64,000 nt of DNA. Origin: Croceicoccus sediminis. GTDB taxonomy: Bacteria; Pseudomonadota; Alphaproteobacteria; Sphingomonadales; Sphingomonadaceae. The notes under the pieces were generated by a model that was given only the letters and a program-made list of their open reading frames with translations, did not search any database and had not been told where the DNA came from. Below are positions 41,603 through 49,705 of the stretch, piece by piece. The position numbers were made by a program, and so were the translations under genes. The stretch spans positions 248,001 to 312,000 of the forward strand of contig NZ_SUNC01000001.1 in NCBI RefSeq assembly GCF_007570835.1, given 5' to 3'. Positions within the stretch are counted from its first letter, which is position 1. Each line of letters starts with the position of its first letter.

Positions 41603-41649
41603 CACATTAGAATGTGAATGACAACCCGATCAACATTTTAGTGTGAATG
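41603..41649 (-). promoter_or_regulatory. Tandem palindromic repeats upstream of ribB
   Basis: The palindrome CACATT-AG-AATGTG (41603-41616) and its variant CAACATTTTAGTGTG (41631-41645) are each followed on the plus strand by AATG. The two copies are 29 bases apart. On the minus strand TTGATC and TAATGT (18-base spacer) overlap the two copies, so they bracket a plausible promoter just ahead of the ribB start. Confidence 0.5.
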
Positions 41650-41724
41650 CGTTGGAGGATATTAATGGATCACTAGGGGAAACCCGCAGAATTGCTGGCT
41701 TTTGGCAATCGTTCAGACCTAATG

Positions 41725-41755
41725 AAAAAGGCCCCGCCAGAGGGCGAGGCCTTTA
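41725..41755 (-). terminator. Intrinsic terminator after the 13-codon ORF
   Basis: On the minus strand GGCCTCGCCC, a TCT loop and GGCGGGGCC are followed by TTTTT. A-rich sequence on the left makes it work mainly on minus. It ends the EAL/microORF transcript before ribB. Confidence 0.8.
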
Positions 41756-41775
41756 GAAATTTGGTTCGTGGATCC

Positions 41776-41817
41776 TCAGACCCAGTGTTCGAACCAATTC
41801 AGACACCAGTCAAACAT
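41776..41817 (-). CDS. 13-codon Trp-rich ORF with strong Shine-Dalgarno
   Basis: On the minus strand GGAGG (41828-41824), six bases, then ATG opens MFDWCLNWFEHWV and a TGA stop. Three of 13 codons are TGG and one is TGT. The 3' part lies inside an 8-bp inverted repeat (TTGGTTCG ... CGAACCAA, 41761-41768 and 41790-41797), which is followed by the terminator hairpin. It could be a leader peptide controlling termination or a microprotein. It may be chance, but the ribosome site is one of the best in the window. Confidence 0.4.
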   Translation of the reverse strand: MFDWCLNWFEHWV

Positions 41818-41865
41818 AATAGGCCTCCGTTCTTGAGGACTACATGTTAACCACAAATTTTAAGG

Positions 41866-41880
41866 TTAATAAAGGGTTAA
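41866..41880. promoter_or_regulatory. CtrA-like site TTAA-N7-TTAA
   Basis: TTAA (41866-41869), seven bases, TTAA (41877-41880) matches the alphaproteobacterial CtrA consensus. It lies at the 3' end of the EAL gene and about 50 bases upstream of the 13-codon ORF on the minus strand. The region is A+T-rich, so chance is possible. Confidence 0.35.
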
Positions 41881-44160
41881 TTTTGTTGGCTCGTCGACAA
41901 CCTGGCTTCCGAGCAAGTGTATGAACTGGGTCAGCAACTGCGGTTTGCCCAGCAGATAGCCCTGTCCAAGCTCGCAGCCGAGGTCCAGCATCGTGTTGCG
42001 ATCGTCTTCGGTTTCGATCCCTTCGACGATGAGCCGCATGTCCGCCATGCTCGTCGTCTTTTCCAGCGCGCCGATGACCATGCGGGCACGGTCGCTATGC
42101 TGGGAGAGGATCACGAAACTACGGTCGATCTTGAGTTCATCGCAAGGCAGCGCGACCAGAAGCGACAGGTTCGCTTCGCCGGTCCCGAAGTCGTCTAGCG
42201 CGATGTGGTAACCGATCGAACGCAGCTTTTCGAGATTGCGGGCGGCGCGCTCGATGTCGGGGGTGCGGGCGGTTTCGGTGATCTCAATCGTGATGGCGGA
42301 GGGGCGTCCGCCGCCCGCAAGGATGTTTTCGTGAACGAACGGGACGAAATCGTCGTCGGCAACCAGCGTGGCGGAGACGTTGACGCTTACACGGATGCCT
42401 GTCGACAAGATCCTGTCCGCCGCACGGGCGGCAAGACGCAAAGTGTGCGCGGTCAGCGGCTTGAGGCGGCCAGCACGCTCGATCTGCGGAATGAACTGCG
42501 AGGGGCTGATCACCCCGCGTTCCGGGTGGCGCCAACGGACCAGCGCCTCGACCCCGATGATCCGGTTGTCGGCCAAGCGGCATTGCGGCTGAAAGGCGAG
42601 GTAAATCTGTTCGCGCTCCATCGCGTCACCGAGCGAGGCGAGCAGTGATAGCTGCCAGTTGGCATCGAAACCGTCCTGCTCGCTCACGTAGGAGATGTGG
42701 GTCGGGCGGGATGCAGCGCGGTCTGCGGCGACGATCGTCGCGCTTATCGCTTGCCGCGGTTTGTCGATGGTGCAGTCGAGCAGGCCGAATGCGCAGTTGA
42801 AGTCCAGCGTGCGATCACCGGTTACGATCGGCGCGCTGGTCAGGGCAAGCAGTCCTGCGACGTGGCTCTTGGCGTGTTCGAGTTCATCGAACCATGCGAA
42901 GTGCCCGGTCGTGTCGGTGTAGATCTGCGTGGAACCACCGATGGAGAGACGCTGGGCGATCTGCTTGACGAAATCGGCGTGATGCGTGCTTTCGAGGCTG
43001 GCGAGGATTTCCTCGTAGTTCTCGACCTTGGCGATGATCAGGCGTCCCTTGGAAGCCGTGAAATCGTCTTCGAGCGAGTGGAAATTAGGAAGGCCGGAAA
43101 GCCGTTCAACGCCGGCGGCCCGCTCCCGAAGGCCCGAACGCAGGCGCAGGCCGCCATAAACGAAAAGGACACAAAGTCCGGCACCGGAATTGATGATGGG
43201 TCCAAAAGGCGCCACGAAAAGAGGCACCGCGATCATCAGTCCGGCAGTGGCGGCATAAGTCTTGCGGCGCATACGACGCGGCAGCAGCGCCGCGATATAG
43301 AGCATGATTATCGCGAAGAAGTATCCGATCTCGGTCGGCACGCGGAAGGGGACGCCGCTGATCAGCGTTTCAGCTGCGAGAAGATCGACGAAGATGATTG
43401 GAACCCGCCAGTCCCTGGGGACGAGAGCATTTCGCTGCAACGACGTGATGGAGGCAATCACGACCCGTTTGCCGCGTAGCTGGGCCGTCATTTTGGAGCG
43501 GCCGGCAAGGTCATCGATCGAGTAGACTTTCAGGTCCGATGCCCGGTGGCGGTAATCGATGGGAAAAACGCCGGGGACATAGTCGACGCCTGAAATGGCG
43601 GCACTGAACGAACTCCATCGCTTGCCAGCGACAGTGATCGGCGACTCCGCTTCGCGCACGAAGCCTGTCATCAATTGGCGGTTGGCCTGGGCGGTTTCAG
43701 TCACGTCCGGAAATGATGCCCGCCTGTCTACGCGAACTCCGATATAGTTCTCGTCCGCCGTATAGGCGAGCGGCCAGCCAATCGTAACCGGGGTGGACGT
43801 GGCGGAAATCGCGTTGGCGAGGGCGGAAATACCCGGGTCGGATTCAGCAAATTGCCCCTCGATGAAGATCGCCTCGGCACCCGCTTTCGAAGCGATCCGA
43901 ACTGCCTGTGCCTGACGTTCAGCAACCGATTCATCGGAAAAGTTCTGACCGCTACCCGTGTCTATCAGGACGATCTGCCCCGAGATCGGCTCCACCATCA
44001 TGGCCGAGCCGAACCATCGCGGTGCGTGGTCGATCAGATGGGGCAGGGCGGCCAGACCAAGGATGAACGCGGCAACAGCACTCGCCGCCAGTTGATACAG
44101 GCGTACAAGCTCCTGCGAGGAGGCGCGGCGCGCGGAAAGGAGGCGGAGCCCGAACTTCAC
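41866..44160 (-). CDS. CHASE2-sensor cyclic-di-GMP phosphodiesterase (degenerate GGDEF plus EAL)
   Basis: The 764-residue membrane protein starts with one membrane segment (about 20-45). An extracytoplasmic CHASE2 sensor follows (VLIDTGSGQNF...FPIDYRH) with three more membrane segments (about 265-335). A GGDEF domain (about 350-500) has lost its GGDEF motif (TTGHFAWF). The EAL domain (about 510-745) keeps EALVRWRHP, NVS, ITET, DDFGTG, KIDR, VEGIE and QGY, so it should hydrolyse c-di-GMP. GTG start. It is downstream of ompA-like and upstream of ribB, with CtrA-like half-sites at both ends. Confidence 0.9.
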   Translation of the reverse strand: MKFGLRLLSARRASSQELVRLYQLAASAVAAFILGLAALPHLIDHAPRWFGSAMMVEPISGQIVLIDTGSGQNFSDESVAERQAQAVRIASKAGAEAIFIEGQFAESDPGISALANAISATSTPVTIGWPLAYTADENYIGVRVDRRASFPDVTETAQANRQLMTGFVREAESPITVAGKRWSSFSAAISGVDYVPGVFPIDYRHRASDLKVYSIDDLAGRSKMTAQLRGKRVVIASITSLQRNALVPRDWRVPIIFVDLLAAETLISGVPFRVPTEIGYFFAIIMLYIAALLPRRMRRKTYAATAGLMIAVPLFVAPFGPIINSGAGLCVLFVYGGLRLRSGLRERAAGVERLSGLPNFHSLEDDFTASKGRLIIAKVENYEEILASLESTHHADFVKQIAQRLSIGGSTQIYTDTTGHFAWFDELEHAKSHVAGLLALTSAPIVTGDRTLDFNCAFGLLDCTIDKPRQAISATIVAADRAASRPTHISYVSEQDGFDANWQLSLLASLGDAMEREQIYLAFQPQCRLADNRIIGVEALVRWRHPERGVISPSQFIPQIERAGRLKPLTAHTLRLAARAADRILSTGIRVSVNVSATLVADDDFVPFVHENILAGGGRPSAITIEITETARTPDIERAARNLEKLRSIGYHIALDDFGTGEANLSLLVALPCDELKIDRSFVILSQHSDRARMVIGALEKTTSMADMRLIVEGIETEDDRNTMLDLGCELGQGYLLGKPQLLTQFIHLLGSQVVDEPTKLTLY

Positions 44161-44181
44161 GCGCGTATCTTTATAGGGAAG

Positions 44182-44246
44182 TGGTTAACTTTTCGCTGCA
44201 AAAGTGACGAGGCGGCTCCTCGTAGCAATGCAAGTTGGATGGTTAA
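44182..44246 (-). promoter_or_regulatory. Two TTAACCA-type CtrA half-sites before the EAL gene
   Basis: On the minus strand GTTAACCAT (ATGGTTAA on plus, 44239-44246) and GTTAACCAC (TGGTTAA, 44182-44188) are 57 bases apart, ending about 22 bases before the EAL gene start. TTAACCAT is the full CtrA half-site; the second is one base off. Confidence 0.35.
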
Positions 44247-44259
44247 CGACGCGCTTACA

Positions 44260-44913
44260 CTATTGGGACGCTGCGTCCTGCGTCTCTGCCGCGTCATCAG
44301 ATGGTTCGGCACCGGCGTCATCTGACGCTTCGCCGCCGACTTCATCGTCCTGCGGAGGCGGCGCGACCGAGATTTCCACGCGGCGGTTTTTCGCGCGCCC
44401 TTCCTCGTCCGGCGTACCGTCGAGCTTGGCGTTAGGCGCGATGGCCAGCATTTCGCCCATCGGCACGATCTTGATCCGTTCAGGGTCGACCCCGGCATCT
44501 TCAAGCGCCTGCGCCACTGCTTCGGCACGGCGTTTCGAAGCGCGCAGGTTTGCCTCGTCATGGCCGGAACTGTCGGTGTGGCCCCAGATCGTGATGGCCC
44601 CGCCCAATCCGAATTGCTTGGATTCGATCACGGCCTTGATGGCTTCCTTCGCCTCATCAGACAGTTCGCTTCCGCCTTGTGCGAAAGGCACGGTCTGCTC
44701 AAACGGTTCGGTCGGCAGCAAGTCCTCGACGATCGGGTCCGGCGTTTCGCGCAGGATGGAGATCGGGGTCTCCGTCGCTTCTGGCAGGGCCGTTTCCGTC
44801 GGCTCAGGGTCAGGCTCAGCCGGTGGCTTGCACCCTGCGAGCAGGATGGCTGGCATCGTTGCCACCAGTGCCAGTTTACCGACAGTCCTCATCACGTTCC
44901 CCGTTACCTTCAT
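44260..44913 (-). CDS. OmpA-family lipoprotein
   Basis: The 217-residue protein has a lipobox LLAGC (Cys near 28) and a Pro/Glu/Thr-rich linker. Its OmpA-C peptidoglycan-binding domain (about 75-185) contains IWGHTDSSGHDEANLRASKRRAEAVAQAL and KNRRVEISV. The tail is acidic. It would tether the outer membrane to peptidoglycan. The ATG overlaps the antiporter stop (ATGA), so the pair is one operon. Confidence 0.85.
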   Translation of the reverse strand: MKVTGNVMRTVGKLALVATMPAILLAGCKPPAEPDPEPTETALPEATETPISILRETPDPIVEDLLPTEPFEQTVPFAQGGSELSDEAKEAIKAVIESKQFGLGGAITIWGHTDSSGHDEANLRASKRRAEAVAQALEDAGVDPERIKIVPMGEMLAIAPNAKLDGTPDEEGRAKNRRVEISVAPPPQDDEVGGEASDDAGAEPSDDAAETQDAASQ

Positions 44914-46772
44914 GCAGGTTTGGCCTCCGCCTTGGATTGGCCCCGAGCCTTCTTCTCCTTGCGGGCCTGGACACGTTGCATGTCCGGCTCTTCGGGCGGA
45001 GAATAGGACACGACATAGTCGCCGGGCGCAGGGCTGGGCCGCGAGGCGTGCGTGAAGAAGCGCAGTGCCCCTCCGGTCTTCACGACCATCAGGAAGTCCG
45101 CCTCGTCCGGAAGCGCGGCGCGGGCGGCATCGAAATTGAACTGTTCGGACAGGCGCGTCTTGCGAAATTCCCAGCCGGCCTGCTGGCGACGGTGCATCTC
45201 GTTCATGTCGACGCCCGACTGAAACAGCGAGCGGCCACGGATTGAGGCCGGCAGCGAACGCGGGTCGTCGTGATGGCCCGCTTCGCCAAGCTGGTAGACG
45301 GCATCACGGCCGATTTCAGGCGCGAATTCGTTGCAGACGAGCGCATTGTACGCCTCGTTCTCTGTCGCGGCGACAAGGGTCTGGAACTGCGAGAGGTCGA
45401 GCGAGTGTTCGGTCGCCTCGGCCAGGATTTCGCCGTGATAGGTTGGCAGTCCCTGCTGCCGCGCGCCGGACAGTCGCCACCAACTGGTGTCGGCGATCGT
45501 CACGGGCACTTCCATCTGCTTCAGCTCGCGCGCCAGTGCGATCGACCAGGGCGTCGCGCCGACGAGAAGAATCCCCGGCGTGGTCGATCCGGTAAGCCCC
45601 AGCCAGCGTGCCACCGGCGAAATGGTGAAGCCATGCGCGACGATCGTGACGACGCAGACTGCAAAGGACAAGCTGATCAGGATCGTACCGTCGCCATAGC
45701 CGAGATCGGACAGGCGCAAGGCAAACAGGCCCGAAATGGCAACCGCGACGATACCGCGCGGTGCGATCCACGCGACGAAGATGCGTTCTTTCCAGGGGAT
45801 CGAGCTGAAAGCCAGGCTGAGCAGCACGGTCAACGGGCGCACGAGGAAGAGGATCGCTATCAGGAACAGGGTGAATTGCCATTCGAGCGCCCGGAGCGTT
45901 TCGAAATTGAGCGAGGCGGAGAGCAGGATGAATATGCCCGAGACGAGCATCACGGCGATGTTCTGTTTGAACGGATGGATGTCCCGCAGGGAATCGACGT
46001 TCATGTTGGCGAGCGCAATACCCATGAGGGTAACGGCGACGAGGCCGGTTTCCTGCTGGATCGTGTTCGAGACTACGAAAAGCCCGATCACCATCACCAG
46101 AAGGACGGGCGCCTTCAGGAATTCGGGTACCAACCCGCGCGGGAAGCTCCACGCGATGAGCCACGCGGCCGCGTAGCCGAGCACCGCAGCCGCCAATGTC
46201 GCGAAGGCCATCTGGGGCAGAACTTCGACAAGGCCCGCGCCATTGGCCGATGCGCGGAAATATTCATAGGCGATGACGGCGCACATCGCGCCGAAGGGGT
46301 CGTTTACGATCGCTTCCCATTTCAGGATCGCGGCGGGCCTTTGCGCAACGCTCGACTGGCGCAGGAGCGGCAGGACCACTGTCGGACCGGTGACCACAAG
46401 AATACCGGCGAACAGGATCGAGACCGGCCAGACCAGCCCGGCGATGTAATAGCAGGCCAGTGATCCGAAGAACCAGGCGATCGGCACGCCGAATATGACG
46501 AGCCGCCAGACCGCGCTGCCGGTCTTTCGCAATTCGCGGAAATCGAGGCTGAGCCCACCTTCGAAGAGGATTATGGCGACCCCGATGGAAATCATCGGTT
46601 CCAGCAGTTCGCCGAAAGCATGATGGGGATCCATGATCCCGGTGATGGGTCCGGCGATGAAGCCTGCGGCTAGCATCAGCACGATGGCCGGCCAACCGGT
46701 TCGCCAGGCTACCCACTGAGCGCCGATGCCGAGCACGCCGACCAGCGCGATTACGAGAGCCTGTTCTTCCAT
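44910..46772 (-). CDS. Cation:proton antiporter (CPA1 type) with C-terminal regulatory domain
   Basis: The 620-residue membrane protein has about twelve hydrophobic segments in residues 1-390. It carries the antiporter motifs FEGGLSLDFRELRKTG and WEAIVNDPFGAMCAVIAYEYF (the ND motif), and WIAPRGIVAVAISGLFALRL in the last segments. The C-terminal 230 residues (ILLVGATPWSIALARELKQM...) look like a TrkA-N/RCK nucleotide-binding regulator. It probably exports Na+ or K+ in exchange for H+. It is coupled to the downstream OmpA-like lipoprotein. Confidence 0.88.
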   Translation of the reverse strand: MEEQALVIALVGVLGIGAQWVAWRTGWPAIVLMLAAGFIAGPITGIMDPHHAFGELLEPMISIGVAIILFEGGLSLDFRELRKTGSAVWRLVIFGVPIAWFFGSLACYYIAGLVWPVSILFAGILVVTGPTVVLPLLRQSSVAQRPAAILKWEAIVNDPFGAMCAVIAYEYFRASANGAGLVEVLPQMAFATLAAAVLGYAAAWLIAWSFPRGLVPEFLKAPVLLVMVIGLFVVSNTIQQETGLVAVTLMGIALANMNVDSLRDIHPFKQNIAVMLVSGIFILLSASLNFETLRALEWQFTLFLIAILFLVRPLTVLLSLAFSSIPWKERIFVAWIAPRGIVAVAISGLFALRLSDLGYGDGTILISLSFAVCVVTIVAHGFTISPVARWLGLTGSTTPGILLVGATPWSIALARELKQMEVPVTIADTSWWRLSGARQQGLPTYHGEILAEATEHSLDLSQFQTLVAATENEAYNALVCNEFAPEIGRDAVYQLGEAGHHDDPRSLPASIRGRSLFQSGVDMNEMHRRQQAGWEFRKTRLSEQFNFDAARAALPDEADFLMVVKTGGALRFFTHASRPSPAPGDYVVSYSPPEEPDMQRVQARKEKKARGQSKAEAKPA

Positions 46773-46901
46773 TACCCCTCAGATGCTGCCACGTGCCGTG
46801 CGGTCGTGCAATCGCAACGACCTGACCTGTGCCCAACCTAAATGCCGAGAAGCGATACGGTTCCCGTGCATTCAGGTGTCATCGCGGAGCGAGAGGGGTC
46901 G

Positions 46902-48368
46902 TTAACTGCAATCGCGGACGCTGCCCTCCAGGATTTGCAGGGTCTTGAGATCGGAGTGGAAGTCGAGCGCGTAGTCGCCGCCTTCCCGGCCGATCCCGGA
47001 AATACCGATGCCGCCGAAAGGCGCGGTGAGATCGCGGACGAGGAACGTGTTCACCCACACAGTCCCGCCCCGCACCTGACGCCCGACACGTTCTGCCCGT
47101 GCCGCGTCACCGGTGTAGATGATGCCCGACAGGCCATAGGCGGTCGAATTGGCCAGAGCCACGCCTTCGTCCTCGGTAGCGAAAGTCTGGAACGTGAGGA
47201 CCGGCCCGAAGATTTCGCTCTGCACGACTTCGCTGTCGTTGCTTTTCGGTTCGATCAGTGTCGGCTCGATCCAGTTCTGCCCTTCTTTCCAGCGCTTGCC
47301 ACCGCGAACGATGGTGTCGCCAGCGGCGCGGGCGCGCTCGATAAAGCCCAGCACACGTTCGACGTGGATCGGGTGGATCATCGCCGAAACCGTGGTCGCG
47401 GAATCGAAGCTGTCGCCGAGCACGTGCTGATCGGCGTAGTGGTGGAAGCGTTCGAGGAATTTCTCGCGCACGCTTTCCTGCACGATGATGCGCGATCCGG
47501 CCATGCAGACCTGGCCGCTGTCGTCATACTGGCCCGCCGCCTTCTTGGCTGCGGCGTCGATGTCGGCGTCTTCGAAGACCAGCAGCGCGCTCTTGCCGCC
47601 CAGTTCGGCGGTGAAGGGCACGATGTTTTCCGCCGCGTTCCGGCCGATGATCCGGGCCGTGGGCACCGAGCCGGTAAAGCTGATGCGCTTGATGCGCGGA
47701 TCGCTGGTGAGCGCATTGCCGATCTCGGCACCGCCCTGAACGATGTTGAACACGCCGGGCGGCATGCCGGATTCGGCGATCAGGTCGGCCAGCACCGATG
47801 CCGAAAGCGGCGACCAGTCTGCGGGCTTGAGGATGACGGTATTGCCAGCTGCCAGCGCGGGTGCGCATTTCCATGTCGACAGCATGAAAGGCGCGTTCCA
47901 CGGGGTGATGATGAGCGCGGGACCGGCGGGCATGCGGATCACCCTGTTGGCGGTGCCCTTGGAGGACCACACGCGCTCTTCATGCTCTGCGGCAAGGTCG
48001 GCGTAATTGCGGAAATTGAGCGCACCGCGCGGCACGAGCCGCAGTTGCAGGCTTTCCAGTAGCATCGCCATGTCGAGGCATTCGACCATCGCGATGTCGT
48101 TCTTGCGCTCCTCGATCAGGTCGGCCAACCGGTGAAGGTGAGCCGACCGTTCGGCCTGGCACAGGGCTGCCCAGGCAGGGAAGGCTTTGGTCGCCGCTTC
48201 GACGGCCTGGTTCGCCGTGTCGGCATCGCCCAAAGAGATATCCGCCAGCTTGCGGTCCCAGTCGAAGGGGCAACGGGTCTCGAAAGTGCGCGGCGACGAT
48301 ACGCGCTTCCCGCCGATGAAATGGTCGGGAGATACGGAAACGCCGCCGATGTCGATACGATCGCGCAT
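46902..48368 (-). CDS. Aldehyde dehydrogenase, HpaE/HpcC-like (semialdehyde type)
   Basis: This NAD(P)-dependent aldehyde dehydrogenase has the catalytic Cys in DDSGQVCMAGSR, the general-base Glu in FTAELGGKSALL, NAD-binding ITPWNAPFMLSTWKCAPALAAGNT and PFGGIGISGIGREGGDYALDFHSDLK near the end. The last motif and NTFLVRDLTAPFGG resemble 5-carboxymethyl-2-hydroxymuconate semialdehyde dehydrogenase. It is third in the operon P450-ligase-ALDH, with the HpaD-like ring-cleavage enzyme divergent, so oxidation of a ring-cleavage semialdehyde is likely. Length is 488 residues. Confidence 0.85.
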   Translation of the reverse strand: MRDRIDIGGVSVSPDHFIGGKRVSSPRTFETRCPFDWDRKLADISLGDADTANQAVEAATKAFPAWAALCQAERSAHLHRLADLIEERKNDIAMVECLDMAMLLESLQLRLVPRGALNFRNYADLAAEHEERVWSSKGTANRVIRMPAGPALIITPWNAPFMLSTWKCAPALAAGNTVILKPADWSPLSASVLADLIAESGMPPGVFNIVQGGAEIGNALTSDPRIKRISFTGSVPTARIIGRNAAENIVPFTAELGGKSALLVFEDADIDAAAKKAAGQYDDSGQVCMAGSRIIVQESVREKFLERFHHYADQHVLGDSFDSATTVSAMIHPIHVERVLGFIERARAAGDTIVRGGKRWKEGQNWIEPTLIEPKSNDSEVVQSEIFGPVLTFQTFATEDEGVALANSTAYGLSGIIYTGDAARAERVGRQVRGGTVWVNTFLVRDLTAPFGGIGISGIGREGGDYALDFHSDLKTLQILEGSVRDCS

Positions 48369-48376
48369 GAATGATC

Positions 48377-49705
48377 CTAGATGTAGTGCAAGTAGTAGGC
48401 GATACGCTGCTCATCGCTCATGTCGTTGAGCGTGAGCACCTCCTGCCGCTTGATGCTGACGTAGTTGGCGACGAGATCGGTGCCCAGTGCCTCTGTCAGC
48501 GCGGTATCCGCCTCAAGCGCGTCGAGAGCCGATCCCAGATCGTGCGGAGTGTGTATGTCGGTGTTGACGTTTTCCAGTCCGTCCGCCGTTTCCGGTTCGG
48601 GAAGGGCATAGCCGTTCTCGACCCCCAGCAGCGCTGCCTGCAACATAGCGGCCATCGCGAAGTACGGGCTGGCCGCGCAATCGGCCATACGATGCTCGAT
48701 CCGCGCCGCAGGGCCCTGTTCTGCCGAGATACGCACGGTCACCGAGCGATGGTCGATGCCCCAGTTCGCCCAGTATCCCGAAAGGCTGGCCGGTTGCAGG
48801 CGGTCATAGGAATTCGTCAGCGGCGCCATGATCGCGGCAAGGGCCGCGTGATGGTGCAGCAGGCCGGCGATCGTCCCCTTCATCGTTTCGGAATAGTTTC
48901 CGCTGGCGACATCGGCGGCCAGCACATTGGTGCCGTCCTTGTCCCGGAAGCTGAGGTTGAAATGCATGCCGCTGCCGCTCTTGTCAGCAAAGGGCTTGGG
49001 CAGGAACGACAGGAGATAGCCGCGCTTGAACAGCAGTTCGCGGGCCATCTGCCGGAACAGGAAGGCATCGTCCGCCGCTTTCAGCGCATCGGCAAAACGG
49101 AGCGTCAGTTCCCATTGCGGTGCATCGAATTCGGCATTGATCGATTCAACCGGGATGTCGCAGGCTTCTGCCGCTGCCCAGATTTCGTCGATAAGGCCCG
49201 CGGGATCAGAGAAGGGCCCGGTGCCGTAAACGAAGGCGCCGGGTGACTGATAAGGCCGCCATCCGCCTTCGCCGTCGGGTTCGAAGATATAGGCTTCGAG
49301 TTCGACGCCAACCATCGGGTCGAGCCCGCGTTCACGCCACGCCTCGATCGCGCGGATCAGTGCCGACCGGCCGCAGAGTGCGAAGGGCTTGTCTTCGGCA
49401 TAGACGCGGCCGAGCGCGATGGCGGTACCCGGCTCCCACGACTTGCGCATGTCACTCGCATCGAAGCGCAGTTCCATGTCTGGCAGCCCGTCGAGCAGGC
49501 CGCCGCCCGGCGCTGCGACCAGTTGCTTGTCGTAAGTCACGGCATAGGCACCGACGCAGAAGCGGGCGTGGCCCTTTTGCGCTTCGCTCATCGGCACATA
49601 CTTGCCGCGGGCCAGGTTGAGCTGGTCGGCGAAAAGGATGCGGCAGCGGCGGACATCCTTGTCGGCGCCGGAAACCGGGGCGAACGTGTCGTCGCGCCCG
49701 GTCAT
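48377..49705 (-). CDS. Glutamine-synthetase-like ligase (gamma-glutamylamide synthetase family)
   Basis: The 442-residue protein belongs to the PuuA/GlnT-like branch of the glutamine synthetase superfamily, which joins glutamate to amines using ATP. Markers include MVGVELEAYIFEPDG, GSGMHFNLSFRDK (catalytic-site His), NSYDRLQP and RIEHRMADCAASPYFAMAA. The ATG at 49705 overlaps the P450 stop (ATGA); the frame's long upstream extension overlaps the P450 gene and is not coding. In aniline and isopropylamine catabolism such ligases activate the amine. The amine here is unknown. Confidence 0.85.
   Translation of the reverse strand: MTGRDDTFAPVSGADKDVRRCRILFADQLNLARGKYVPMSEAQKGHARFCVGAYAVTYDKQLVAAPGGGLLDGLPDMELRFDASDMRKSWEPGTAIALGRVYAEDKPFALCGRSALIRAIEAWRERGLDPMVGVELEAYIFEPDGEGGWRPYQSPGAFVYGTGPFSDPAGLIDEIWAAAEACDIPVESINAEFDAPQWELTLRFADALKAADDAFLFRQMARELLFKRGYLLSFLPKPFADKSGSGMHFNLSFRDKDGTNVLAADVASGNYSETMKGTIAGLLHHHAALAAIMAPLTNSYDRLQPASLSGYWANWGIDHRSVTVRISAEQGPAARIEHRMADCAASPYFAMAAMLQAALLGVENGYALPEPETADGLENVNTDIHTPHDLGSALDALEADTALTEALGTDLVANYVSIKRQEVLTLNDMSDEQRIAYYLHYI

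Noticed and set aside
41608-41865. FMN riboswitch upstream of ribB
   Set aside because: No RFN conserved elements are readable in the gap; only palindromes, the microORF and terminator are seen.
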